64,000 nt of DNA. It comes from an uncultured Thiotrichaceae bacterium (lineage in GTDB: Bacteria > Pseudomonadota > Gammaproteobacteria > Thiotrichales > Thiotrichaceae). The notes under the pieces were generated by a model. It did not search any database, was not told the origin of the DNA, and saw only the letters and a program-made list of their open reading frames with translations. The stretch covers positions 46,279-110,278 of the forward strand of contig CALAMO010000014.1 in assembly GCA_937925855.1 (NCBI GenBank). The letters run 5' to 3'. Every line of letters begins with the position of its first letter. The first letter of the stretch is position 1. Below are positions 44,457 through 52,852 of this stretch, piece after piece. The translations under genes and the position numbers were made by a program.

Positions 44457-44870
44457 CTAAGCCGCGCTAAATTCCAGTAACGCCGCCATCGCATCAGTTG
44501 CTCTTTCAGCCTGCACAAAAATATGGTCGTGGTAATACCCGGCGATCACATTCGCACTAATACCATGCTCGCCCAGCTTAGCGGAGAAAGCGGCGGTGAG
44601 GCCAACGGCATCAAGACTGGAATGTACAGTGAGCGTGATACATTTGAATACGGCTTCGATAGCGATACCAGCGGCTTCGGCAGACTGACGTTCCAGTACC
44701 AGCGTCATGCCCTCTTCTTCACTAAACATTGCGATAGGATTCAGCTCCGCCAAATCACCATAGCGACCACTTTCAATAGAGGTAAACACGTATTCCGCGT
44801 CCAGCAGCACGGGCTGCATCGATGCCAGCAGCACCGCCAAATTGCTCTCACCGCTCATTTCACCCGTCAT
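44457..44870 (-). CDS. ACT-domain protein
   Basis: A protein of about 137 residues whose two halves form tandem ACT-like folds. The first half is LDAEYVFTSIESGRYGDLAELNPIAMF. The second half carries the more diagnostic SLDAVGLTAAFSAKLGEHGISANVIAGYYHDHIFV. This pattern matches the stand-alone ACT proteins seen widely in proteobacteria, presumed to bind amino acids. Starts are uncertain: GTG 44879, ATG 44870 and ATG 44858 are all in frame and none has a strong ribosome binding site. It is upstream of cobJ on the same strand, with no evidence of joint function. Confidence 0.75.
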   Translation of the reverse strand: MTGEMSGESNLAVLLASMQPVLLDAEYVFTSIESGRYGDLAELNPIAMFSEEEGMTLVLERQSAEAAGIAIEAVFKCITLTVHSSLDAVGLTAAFSAKLGEHGISANVIAGYYHDHIFVQAERATDAMAALLEFSAA

Positions 44871-45042
44871 GCCACTCACTTCGCTGTCATTTTAATTAAA
44901 GGGTGTTGCACGCTGACAGACATCGCCTGCGCACAACGGTAGAGGACGCGATGATGACATACTCCCCACATTGACAACAAATGCGATGCTGCCTACATTG
45001 AACCTGTACAGAGATATTTACAACGCCACACAGGACAACACT

Positions 45043-45432
45043 ATGATCAGTACGCTCTACGCTATTAGCGCCGCCCTCCTCCTTTTCTGGCTCATCCTAC
45101 AGGTCATCAAGCAGCGGCGCGCGCACCAAATTTCACTCGGGGATGGTGATTCACCCGCGCTGAAAAATGCGATAGGCGCACACGGCAACGCGGCGGAAAA
45201 CATCCCCATTTTCCTTATTCTACTGTTTGCACTGGAGTATAACGGCGCTCCGGTACTGCTTATACATGCCCTGGGCTTAGCCTTTAGCGCAGGCCGCTTG
45301 CTGCACGCCAGAGGTTTATTAGCATCCGAGATGAAGCAGCGCGTACTGGGTATGCACCTGACCTTATGGCCGCTGCTGGCGGTGGCAGCCTGCAATCTGC
45401 TTTATCTACCGTATGCGAAGCTGTTGGGCTAA
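45043..45432 (+). CDS. MAPEG family membrane protein
   Basis: A 129-residue integral membrane protein with four hydrophobic helices. It has the MAPEG (membrane-associated eicosanoid/glutathione metabolism) signature in QISLGDGDSPALKNAIGAHGNAAENIPIFL, with the Asn/Glu/Pro motif of glutathione-binding members. Resembles the bacterial YecN group. The ATG at 45043 precedes the first helix and has AGGA upstream; the frame extends back to 44971. Any enzymatic activity in bacteria of this subgroup is uncertain. Confidence 0.85.
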   Translation: MISTLYAISAALLLFWLILQVIKQRRAHQISLGDGDSPALKNAIGAHGNAAENIPIFLILLFALEYNGAPVLLIHALGLAFSAGRLLHARGLLASEMKQRVLGMHLTLWPLLAVAACNLLYLPYAKLLG

Positions 45433-45459
45433 GTCGATTAAAAACAAAGAGGTATACCA

Positions 45460-47025
45460 ATGTCGCGGCTAAATCATCCTACCAACAGCTCCGTTAAGCG
45501 ACGCACGCAACGCTTGACGCTGTGCCCTGACCAGATTTACTACCGATGCATTCAATATCTTTTAGCCTGCATACTGCTGTTGAGTGGCCATGATTTGTTC
45601 GCACAGTCTTCCGTGAACAAAATCGCCGCCAAACACCCCGATACAGCGCAAATGATCGAAAACATCATTGATCAACAGCTGGCGCTGCTCGCACAAGATA
45701 ATGACTTTATCAAACCGCTGTTATTAAAGGACCGGGGTGTGCCAATCCGTAATCCTCTGGCCAAATTACCCCCAAAAACCCGCGCAGCCTTCGCGCAAAA
45801 AGGCATCGATCTCGCAGCAATGGCGAGCTGGCAAGCGCGGTACATCGCGGGGCATTTTACCGGCGCCTTCGGTAAAAAAATCATCAACACCGATCCCCAC
45901 ACTGTGATGGTGATTGGCACTGATACGATGACCCATGAGGGCATCTACAGCCGTGGCCCAGTTGTGCTCAGCGGTGACGTGCATATTCTAAATGCGATTT
46001 ACAGTAAGAGCCTGTTATGGTTCGGCAGCCTGGCGCGCCATGAAGGGCCAGACCCTAATATTGGCCTGCCGCAGATTATCAGTGACCCGCGCTGGCCAGA
46101 CTTTAATCTAGGGATAAGCCCCTATACGTTTACAGAAGAATTACAGGCCGCGAGGCAGCTAGGCCAGGCAAACACCCACCGTCAACAACTCCCCACAGCG
46201 CCCCAGAAAACGATGGACAATCGCCCCAACAACGCTAGTGTGTCAGCGCCGCTTATCTTGCCGGATCTCGCTAGCGGCCTAGCCCATGAAAACGCCCAGC
46301 ACGCGCGCTGTAAGGCTTATGTGTCCCAAGCCGTGCGCCAACGCCAAACCAACCGCAACAATGACTGCGGCCTTAGCGGCCCGCGCTGGCATCAGGATGA
46401 AGTCATGCTAATGCAGCATTGCCTTCAAACGGCGGAGCCTGTAAGCATGCTGGAGACAGTGGCGCGCGCGCAGCAGCTTGCGCGCTGTTTTAGTCAAAAA
46501 ACTGACCCCAATAACCCAAAGAATCAGCCGAACCTACCGCAGGCCTGCTATGATCCGAAGCGGCAATTCCAAGCGGTCAAGTGGATCAACCACGCCTACC
46601 GCTATGAGCGTCAGCCCCGCCAGCCAGTTGTCGATGGCCTGATCACCCATGACTACAACCAGGATAAAAAGCCGGATTACCTCTTTCTTGAAGTGCATCA
46701 AAACACAGCCCGCCTGATGTTCTGTTTCAGCCATAAAAACGGCTACCAGCGGCGCAGCAGCGACATCCGCTTTGCCGCCAGCGGCGATGCCAATCGCGCG
46801 CAGCAGTATCAGCTCACTCAGCGCGGCGACCAGCTGCACCTCAAACTGCATTACTTCGGGCATAATGAAGGCAGCAGCTGGCGCAGGCTCGCCTACCAGT
46901 ACCAGCCCGTGCGACAGGGATTTGCAATAGTGGCTAATCAGGCCGGTATTAAGCCAGTGACCGTTGAGCAACACCCCTACCCGCTGGGTACACCCTCCAC
47001 CCCCCGCATGATTTCACCACGCTGA
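45460..47025 (+). CDS. Exported protein of unknown function
   Basis: A 521-residue product with a polar N terminus and a hydrophobic stretch (about residues 28-46, ending DLFAQ-SS) that looks like a signal peptide or anchor. No family is recognised. The middle contains several Cys (ARCKAYVSQAVRQRQ, NNDCGLSGPRW, QHCLQTAE, ARCFSQ, QACYDPK) that could form disulfides. The C-terminal part, VDGLITHDYNQDKKPDYLFLE, resembles a calcium-binding FG-GAP/VCBS-like D-x-N-x-D-x-x-x-D loop, followed by a beta-rich region. The ATG has AAAGAGGT at 7 nt. It may share an upstream transcript with the MAPEG gene (27 nt gap). Confidence 0.65.
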   Translation: MSRLNHPTNSSVKRRTQRLTLCPDQIYYRCIQYLLACILLLSGHDLFAQSSVNKIAAKHPDTAQMIENIIDQQLALLAQDNDFIKPLLLKDRGVPIRNPLAKLPPKTRAAFAQKGIDLAAMASWQARYIAGHFTGAFGKKIINTDPHTVMVIGTDTMTHEGIYSRGPVVLSGDVHILNAIYSKSLLWFGSLARHEGPDPNIGLPQIISDPRWPDFNLGISPYTFTEELQAARQLGQANTHRQQLPTAPQKTMDNRPNNASVSAPLILPDLASGLAHENAQHARCKAYVSQAVRQRQTNRNNDCGLSGPRWHQDEVMLMQHCLQTAEPVSMLETVARAQQLARCFSQKTDPNNPKNQPNLPQACYDPKRQFQAVKWINHAYRYERQPRQPVVDGLITHDYNQDKKPDYLFLEVHQNTARLMFCFSHKNGYQRRSSDIRFAASGDANRAQQYQLTQRGDQLHLKLHYFGHNEGSSWRRLAYQYQPVRQGFAIVANQAGIKPVTVEQHPYPLGTPSTPRMISPR

Positions 47026-47030
47026 TCCGA

Positions 47031-47888
47031 CTACGGCGACTTGGCGCTGGGGGGCGTGATAAATTCTGTCAGAATGTCATCCAACCACTCCCAGCCCAGC
47101 GCGGCCTGATCATTCACAATCAGATAAACATGGCGGCTAAACACCGGTGCACCGGCAATCAGAAATAGGCGCCCGCTATCCAGATAAGGTGCCGCCAGCC
47201 GCTCCGGCAAATAGGCTGAACCCTCTTGTTCCAGCAGATAATCCAGTGCCCACACCGCACAGCCAAAGCTCATTTTTGCCACCCCCGCATCGGAATAAGC
47301 CGCCGTATGTCGCCGTCCAAAATTCTCTCCGGCGTCGACATACACATAATGCGGATCGTTGCGCATTGAGGTTTCGCGTCGATTTGAGAGCAGAATCAGG
47401 CGCTCTTCACGCAGTAGATGCAGGGTTTGATCCTCCTGGGTAGTTGGGCGGTAAGTCAGGGCCGCATCAATCAGGCCAGTACTCATCCATTGATTCAGCT
47501 CATTATGCTTGCCCGGCCAAACGGATAAAGCGGTCTCTGGATAATCCTGATGCATACGACGCAGTAACTTGCGCCCAGTCTCCGGCCACAGATCTAAATG
47601 ACAGCCGAGATTACACACTGCATTGATGCCGTCCGGTAATGAGGTTTCCTGCTTCGCCTGCCGCCAAAGGTCGGTCATTGCTTCTGCATAGCGCTTAAAT
47701 TTCAAACCAGCCGCCGTTAACACCACCCCTGATTTCTGACGTACAAACAGCCGCTGTCCCAGGTCACTCTCCAAAGCCTGGAGGCGTGAGGTCACGGTCG
47801 ATTGACTGACATGCAGGCGCTGAGAAGCGTTGACCAAATTTCCCGTTTCCATAATCGCCAGAAACGTGTTTAGTGTCGTTAAATTCAT
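47031..47888 (-). CDS. LysR family transcriptional regulator
   Basis: A 285-residue regulator with the LysR N-terminal helix-turn-helix LNTFLAIMETGNLVNASQRLHVSQSTVTSRLQ (split here only by normal family spacing) and the following LGQRLFVRQKSGVVLTAAG. A periplasmic-binding-protein-like effector domain spans about residues 90-280. The ATG at 47888 begins the canonical MNLTTLNTF; the frame is open 22 codons upstream without a better start. It is divergent from the flavin reductase gene with 113 bp between, the classical arrangement in which a LysR activator controls the adjacent catabolic operon. Confidence 0.92.
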   Translation of the reverse strand: MNLTTLNTFLAIMETGNLVNASQRLHVSQSTVTSRLQALESDLGQRLFVRQKSGVVLTAAGLKFKRYAEAMTDLWRQAKQETSLPDGINAVCNLGCHLDLWPETGRKLLRRMHQDYPETALSVWPGKHNELNQWMSTGLIDAALTYRPTTQEDQTLHLLREERLILLSNRRETSMRNDPHYVYVDAGENFGRRHTAAYSDAGVAKMSFGCAVWALDYLLEQEGSAYLPERLAAPYLDSGRLFLIAGAPVFSRHVYLIVNDQAALGWEWLDDILTEFITPPSAKSP

Positions 47889-47901
47889 AGCCCACTCAAT
47901 T

Positions 47902-47935
47902 CGAAATACCTGCATTAATAATACAGAATATTTCG
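47902..47935. promoter_or_regulatory. Candidate LysR operator in the divergent promoter
   Basis: CGAAATA (47902-47908) and TATTTCG (47929-47935) form a 7-bp inverted repeat spaced by 20 nt, enclosing an A+T-rich TTAATAATAC core. It lies between the LysR gene and the flavin reductase gene, where such regulators normally bind. Confidence 0.5.
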
Positions 47936-48001
47936 CTTTCCAGATACCTACCACTTTGGCATATTTGATTGTTCAAACCAAACGCCACGTTAGGAGCAGG
48001 C

Positions 48002-48523
48002 ATGCCACAATCATCTCCCCCCGCCGAGGCTGGTGTTGAGCGCGCCGCGTTCATCGCCGCTATGCGCAGCGTTGCTAACAGCGTCACCGTAGTCACTACT
48101 AACGGCATCGTCGGATGTCATGGTGGCACCGTCAGTGCGTTTTGCTCGGTCTCTGCCGACCCACCGACGGTACTAGTGTGCTTAATGGACAGCAGCCGGA
48201 TTGCGCAGACCACACGCGAAAACGGCCATTTTTGTGTCAATGTCCTGCCTTATGCCAGCCAGCATGTCGCCGACCGTTTCGCTGGACGCCATGATAATAC
48301 GGTGGCAGACCGCTTTGATGGCATCGCCTGTGAACCCGGCTTAGCGGCGATGCCGCTGATAGAAAACAGCACCGCCTTCACCTGCCGATTGCATGAAACC
48401 CTGCTCACTGGTAGCCACCGCATTTTTGTAGGCCGTGTACTCGCTGTGCGGGAAGGCATACCAGAACCGCTGATTTATTTTAATGGCCACTACGGCCAGG
48501 TCGATCGCACGGAGCAAACCTAA
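48002..48523 (+). CDS. Flavin reductase (NAD(P)H:FMN oxidoreductase)
   Basis: A 173-residue protein of the HpaC-like flavin reductase family: FIAAMRSVANSVTVVTTNG, GGTVSAFCSVSADPPTVLVC, NGHFCVNVLP and the C-terminal HRIFVGRVLAV with LIYFNGHYG. It supplies reduced FMN by diffusion to a two-component monooxygenase, here most likely the luciferase-like enzyme two genes downstream. The ATG at 48002 has AGGAG at 6 nt; the upstream in-frame start at 47969 does not. The aldehyde dehydrogenase gene starts 2 nt after its stop. Confidence 0.88.
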   Translation: MPQSSPPAEAGVERAAFIAAMRSVANSVTVVTTNGIVGCHGGTVSAFCSVSADPPTVLVCLMDSSRIAQTTRENGHFCVNVLPYASQHVADRFAGRHDNTVADRFDGIACEPGLAAMPLIENSTAFTCRLHETLLTGSHRIFVGRVLAVREGIPEPLIYFNGHYGQVDRTEQT

Positions 48524-48525
48524 CC

Positions 48526-50007
48526 ATGAGCGCCCTCTCCCATTATCAGATGCTGATTGATGGCGCATGGGTTGACGCCAGCGACGGCCAGACCTTTGAC
48601 AGCGTAAACCCAGCCAGTGGTGCCGTCTGGGCCCGTATTCCAGAAGCCAGCGCAGCCGATGTGGATCGTGCCGTTAAAGCGGCAGACCGAGCACTGCACA
48701 GCGGGCCATGGCCGCAAATGACCCCAACGGAGCGCGGGCATTGCCTACGGCGGCTAGGCGACCTACTGGTCGAACAGTCCGAAGCACTCGGCAAGATCGA
48801 ATCCATCGACACCGGCAAAATGTTTAAAGAAACGCGCTGGCAGGCCAAATATATTTCAGAGTTTTTTCATTTCTATGGCGGCTGTGCCGACAAAATTAAT
48901 GGCGATACGCTGCCGATTGATAAGCCAGATCTCTTTGTCTTCACCAAGCGCGAGCCGCTGGGCGTAATCGCCGCCGTCGTGCCCTGGAACTCCCAGCTAT
49001 TTTTAAGCGCAGTTAAACTTGGCCCGGCGCTGGCAGCAGGCAATACCATCGTGATTAAGGCCTCAGAACATGCCTCTGCCGCCCTACTGGAATTTGGGCG
49101 GCTTATCGCACAAGCCGGTATCCCAGCGGGCGTGGTCAACATTATCACCGGTCATGGTGAACCCTGTGGCAAAGTGCTGACCTCACATCCCTTAATCGCT
49201 CGCATCGCCTTTACCGGTGGCCCAGCCTCCGCCCGACACATCATTCATAACTCAGCCAGCAATTTTGCCGAGGTTTCACTCGAATTGGGTGGCAAATCGC
49301 CGTTCATCGTGTTTGACGACGCTGATCTCGCAAGCGCGGTCAATGGGGCAGTGGGCGGTATCTTTGCGGCATCCGGCCAAAGCTGCGTCGCCGGTTCCCG
49401 CCTGTATCTACAAGAAGGCATCGCCGACGAATTTCTAGCGCGGATGATCGCCGTGGCTGAGTCAGTCAACATCGGCGACCCGCTGTTGGAGACCACGGAA
49501 ATGGGGCCATTATGCACTCCCGGTCAGCTCGCCACTATCGAGCGTGAAGTGGCGTTTGCGCAGGAACAGGGCGGCCAGGTGTTATGCGGCGGCAAGCAGC
49601 CTGCAGGACTGGACGGGCTGTATTATGAACCCACGATCATCGCCTGCCCGCGCCAGGATTTACGCATCGTCGATACCGAGCTGTTTGGCCCAGTGGTAAG
49701 CGTGGTGCGCTTTAAAGACGAAGCCGAGGCCATACGGCTGGCGAACGATACCCAGCACGGCCTAGCCGCTGGCCTATTCACCCGCGACAGTGCGCGTTCG
49801 CTGCGGATATCAAATGCCATCAGAGCCGGTATCGTCTGGGTCAACACCTACCGGGTAATTTCACCCGTCGCCGAATTTGGCGGCATGAAAACCTCTGGCT
49901 ATGGCCGTGAAAGCGGCTTTCAGGCAGTGATGGATTATACCCGCCCCAAAACCGTTTGGATGAACACCTCAGACGAACCGTTGGCGGGGCAATTTGTCGG
50001 ACGCTAA
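48526..50007 (+). CDS. NAD(P)-dependent aldehyde dehydrogenase
   Basis: A 493-residue member of the ALDH superfamily. Cofactor-binding and catalytic motifs are present: VPWNSQLFLSAVKLGPALAAG, the glutamate in LELGGKSPFIVFDDADL (about residue 258) and the nucleophilic cysteine in FAASGQSCVAGSR (about residue 292). The WVNTYRVISPVAEFGGMKTSGYGRE end is typical of the betaine/semialdehyde-type subgroups. It would oxidise an aldehyde released by ring opening or side-chain cleavage in the pathway encoded by this operon. The exact substrate cannot be assigned. Confidence 0.9.
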   Translation: MSALSHYQMLIDGAWVDASDGQTFDSVNPASGAVWARIPEASAADVDRAVKAADRALHSGPWPQMTPTERGHCLRRLGDLLVEQSEALGKIESIDTGKMFKETRWQAKYISEFFHFYGGCADKINGDTLPIDKPDLFVFTKREPLGVIAAVVPWNSQLFLSAVKLGPALAAGNTIVIKASEHASAALLEFGRLIAQAGIPAGVVNIITGHGEPCGKVLTSHPLIARIAFTGGPASARHIIHNSASNFAEVSLELGGKSPFIVFDDADLASAVNGAVGGIFAASGQSCVAGSRLYLQEGIADEFLARMIAVAESVNIGDPLLETTEMGPLCTPGQLATIEREVAFAQEQGGQVLCGGKQPAGLDGLYYEPTIIACPRQDLRIVDTELFGPVVSVVRFKDEAEAIRLANDTQHGLAAGLFTRDSARSLRISNAIRAGIVWVNTYRVISPVAEFGGMKTSGYGRESGFQAVMDYTRPKTVWMNTSDEPLAGQFVGR

Positions 50008-50008
50008 G

Positions 50009-50033
50009 CCGTTGAAGGCTAAACCTTTAACGG
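50009..50033 (+). other. Hairpin between the ALDH and monooxygenase genes
   Basis: A 10-bp stem with one G-T pair (50009-50018 with 50024-50033) and a 5-nt loop starts just after the aldehyde dehydrogenase stop, followed by a smaller AGGG/CCCT hairpin near 50038-50053. No T run. It may modulate expression of the downstream monooxygenase. Confidence 0.5.
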
Positions 50034-50097
50034 TGCTCAGGGCTGCTAACCCTCACACTATTGAATGTAGCCCAAGCCCATCAACAGGAGAACTAAG

Positions 50098-51132
50098 ATG
50101 AAATTTCATATCGCAATCAACCTGGAACGTATGGATGCCGCTACCCCTATGCAGGATGTTGCTCAGCACACGATAGCGATGGTGCAAATGGCTGACCGAG
50201 CGGGTTTTGAGATTGCCTGGGCGGCAGAACATCATGCGATTGAAATGACCATCGCGCCCAACCCCATGCAGATTCTCACTTGGTGGGCCGGGCACACAGA
50301 AAATATCCGCATGGGCTGTGGCGTAGCCAATGCTGCGTACTGGCATCCGATTGATATTGCCGGTGAGGCTGCACTGGTCGATTTGATTAGCGGTGGGCGA
50401 CTGGAGATGGGCCTAGGTTCAGGAGCCTATCAGCGTGAATTTGATCGTATGCACCCCGGCCTAAAACAAAGCGACAGCTGGCGCTATATGCAGGAGATGC
50501 TGCCCTTAGTGCGCCAACTCTGGCAGGGCGATGTCGAACACAACGGTGAATATTGGCAGTTTCCTAGGGCGACCAGCTGCCCCAAGCCGATGCAGCAGGA
50601 TGTGCCGATGTGGGTCGCAGCCCGGTCACCCATCACCTATGACTACGCAGTGCAAAACGACTGCAATATTTTGAGCTGGCCGCTCACGAAAGGTTTTGAG
50701 GAGGCAGAGCGGTATAAAGCCCATCTGGAAGCCGCCAAAGCGGCGTATAACCCGAACTACCAAGGCACTTTCTCACTCATGCGCCATACTTCCGTTTATG
50801 CGAATGAAACTGACCGACAAACTGCCATAGATGCGGTGCGCCGGGTCCTCGGGCAATTCGGCAATTTAATGATGCAGTCCGGTGATGTGATGAACGGTTT
50901 TGTCGAGCGCGTACCGCTGGAATCGCTAGAGGGCAACGTCTTTGTCGAACCCACAATGCTGGAAGAAAACCTCATGTTTGGCACGCCCGAGGCGGTAATC
51001 GCGAAGCTGAAGCGCTATGAAGCCTTGGGTGTGGACGCCTTTATCTATTACGCTTCAATGGGACTGGGGATGGCACAGCAGAAGCGTTCACTCCAGCTCT
51101 TTATTGATGAAGTAATGCCTGAGTTTGCTTAA
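50098..51132 (+). CDS. LLM-class flavin-dependent monooxygenase
   Basis: A 344-residue luciferase-like monooxygenase with the (beta/alpha)8 pattern: MKFHIAINLER start, ADRAGFEIAWAAEHHAIEM, MGCGVANAAYWHPIDIAGEAALVDLISGGRLEMGLGSGAYQREF in normal family spacing, and DVPMWVAARSPITYDYA. It lacks its own flavin reduction domain, so it needs the reductase encoded at the start of the operon. Oxygenates an unknown organic substrate. AACAGGAGAA precedes the ATG. The C terminus FGTPEAVIAKLKRYEALGVDAF is the common LLM end. Similar two-component enzymes open pyrimidine and pyridine rings or desulfonate alkanesulfonates. Confidence 0.9.
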   Translation: MKFHIAINLERMDAATPMQDVAQHTIAMVQMADRAGFEIAWAAEHHAIEMTIAPNPMQILTWWAGHTENIRMGCGVANAAYWHPIDIAGEAALVDLISGGRLEMGLGSGAYQREFDRMHPGLKQSDSWRYMQEMLPLVRQLWQGDVEHNGEYWQFPRATSCPKPMQQDVPMWVAARSPITYDYAVQNDCNILSWPLTKGFEEAERYKAHLEAAKAAYNPNYQGTFSLMRHTSVYANETDRQTAIDAVRRVLGQFGNLMMQSGDVMNGFVERVPLESLEGNVFVEPTMLEENLMFGTPEAVIAKLKRYEALGVDAFIYYASMGLGMAQQKRSLQLFIDEVMPEFA

Positions 51133-51270
51133 ACCTGGGCCTGTTTAAGGTCGCCGCTGTTGGCACCATGCTGAGCGTACTCCACTGGCTGAGCGGGGTC
51201 GCCGCAAACCATCCATTCACCACCTGCCCCCAGAGGCCGAACCCAATCGAATCAATCACAAGGAATAGTT

Positions 51271-51879
51271 ATGTCTGATACACCCGCCGTTGAAATTCGC
51301 CGCACGCTATTACATGTCCAGACCACTCATATCGAGGAAGGTAAGGCGATACCGACACCAACTAAGCTAATTGCCGCACTGGCGATTATCAAAAACCCCT
51401 GGTACGGCCAAGGCTTCGTGGACAATCTGCGTCCTGGCATTATGGCTGTTGGCCCCGAGGTGGGTGCTTTACTGACTCAAATGCTGCTGGACGTGACCGG
51501 CGACGCGATTGAAGGCTATGGTAAAGCCTCGGTTGTGGGCATGGGCGGTTCGCTGGAACACGCGCAGGCACTGACGCATACCCTATGGTTTGGCAATCAG
51601 CTGCGCGATGCGGTCGATGCAAAAACCTATCTGGCGTTCACCAATACCCGGGGCGCAGCAGGCACTCCTCTCATGATTCCGCTGATGGATAAACATGACG
51701 CCGGTCGTCGCTCACACTACCAAACCATTCACCTCAATGTGCCGGATGCACCCGCGGATGATGAAGTGATTATGGCCTTTGGGGCGTCCGTTGGCGGCCA
51801 TCCGCACCACCGCATTGGTGATCGCTATCAGGATCTGGCAGAAATGGGGCGCGACGTCGATAATCCGGCGGGTGTTTGA
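51271..51879 (+). CDS. DUF1185 'amino acid synthesis' family protein
   Basis: A 202-residue protein of the DUF1185/AA_synth family: EIRRTLLHVQTTHIEEGK near the start, KLIAALAIIKNPWYGQGFVDNL, VGMGGSLEHAQALTHTLWFG and FTNTRGAAGTPLMIPLMDKHDAGRRSHYQT are characteristic. The family name reflects an early guess; the activity is not established to my knowledge. It often lies beside catabolic genes. Position between the monooxygenase and the hydrolase (3-4 nt from the latter) suggests it acts on a pathway intermediate. Confidence 0.8.
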   Translation: MSDTPAVEIRRTLLHVQTTHIEEGKAIPTPTKLIAALAIIKNPWYGQGFVDNLRPGIMAVGPEVGALLTQMLLDVTGDAIEGYGKASVVGMGGSLEHAQALTHTLWFGNQLRDAVDAKTYLAFTNTRGAAGTPLMIPLMDKHDAGRRSHYQTIHLNVPDAPADDEVIMAFGASVGGHPHHRIGDRYQDLAEMGRDVDNPAGV

Positions 51880-51881
51880 CG

Positions 51882-52673
51882 ATGCCGCACAGTCAAAACG
51901 GCACGGCCTACACCCTGAGCGGCAATGCGGCTGGCCCAACCCTCGTGCTGATTCACGGCCTCGGCCTTACCCGTGACACCTGGGAAACTCACCTCCCAGC
52001 CTTTGAGCCACACTACCGTGTTCTAAATTATGACCTGTACGGCCATGGTGACAGCGTCCTAGCACCGGAAACGCCGTCGCTCCAGCTCTTTGCTCGCCAG
52101 CTGCATGAGCTGATGGACGAGCTCGGAATCACAACGGCGGCGCTGGTGGGTTTCTCACTCGGCGGGATGATTAATCGGCGCTTTGCCATGGATTATCCCG
52201 AGCAGGTCTGGGCGCTCGGCATTCTTAACTCACCGCATGAGCGCGGCCCAGCGGCGCAGCAGCAGGTGGAAGCTCGCGCAGCAAAAACCGATAGCGGTGG
52301 CCCCGGTGCAACGCTGAATAGCACCATTGAACGCTGGTTCACGCCATCATTTCGAGCCAAACGGGATGATGTTATCCAACGTATTCGCAGCGGGGTGCTC
52401 GCCAATGATCCAGCTAGCTATACGCAGTGTCGCTGGGTTTTGGCAGCAGGCGTGCTTGAATTAATTCGCCCCAATCCAGCGATTCAACAGCCAACGCTAG
52501 TGATCACCTGTGAACACGACAGCGGCAGCACACCCGCGATGTCGCACGCCATCGGGGCAGAAATCAACGGTGCAAGGGTTATCATTGTGCCAGAACTGCA
52601 ACATATGGGACTGGTGGAACAACCCGCTGCCTTCACCCAACCACTTTTAGATTTTCTAGCGACTATCAACTAG
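51882..52673 (+). CDS. Alpha/beta hydrolase
   Basis: A 263-residue alpha/beta-fold hydrolase like 3-oxoadipate enol-lactonases and RutD-type enzymes. Oxyanion region LVLIHGLGLTRDTW, nucleophile elbow GFSLGG (Ser at about residue 93), acid within ITCEHDSGSTP and catalytic His in LQHMGLVEQP. I chose the ATG at 51882, three bases after the stop of the DUF1185 gene; a TTG at 51876 is also in frame. It closes the operon and presumably hydrolyses an ester, lactone or amide formed after oxygenation. Confidence 0.85.
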   Translation: MPHSQNGTAYTLSGNAAGPTLVLIHGLGLTRDTWETHLPAFEPHYRVLNYDLYGHGDSVLAPETPSLQLFARQLHELMDELGITTAALVGFSLGGMINRRFAMDYPEQVWALGILNSPHERGPAAQQQVEARAAKTDSGGPGATLNSTIERWFTPSFRAKRDDVIQRIRSGVLANDPASYTQCRWVLAAGVLELIRPNPAIQQPTLVITCEHDSGSTPAMSHAIGAEINGARVIIVPELQHMGLVEQPAAFTQPLLDFLATIN

Positions 52674-52741
52674 CGACAGTGCACACGCCTATCCCAAAAT
52701 ATCTTTGCGCGGCTAATATTGATGCGATAAGCTGAACCTTC

Positions 52742-52789
52742 ATATCATTGTTATATCAAAAGATATATACAGAATGGCTTAGCTATATC
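52742..52789. promoter_or_regulatory. Candidate sox operon control region
   Basis: The half-site ATATC occurs at 52742-52746, 52753-52757 and 52785-52789 (spacings 11 and 32 nt, close to whole helical turns). The middle copy forms a perfect inverted repeat TATATC-AAAA-GATATA at 52752-52767. This lies about 65-110 nt upstream of soxX, a plausible operator for a redox- or sulfur-responsive repressor. Confidence 0.45.
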
Positions 52790-52852
52790 GTAAGGTAAAC
52801 AGCTGTGAAATCTGTTATGTCTACACCTGTCTTGAGAGGAGGACACCTTAAT

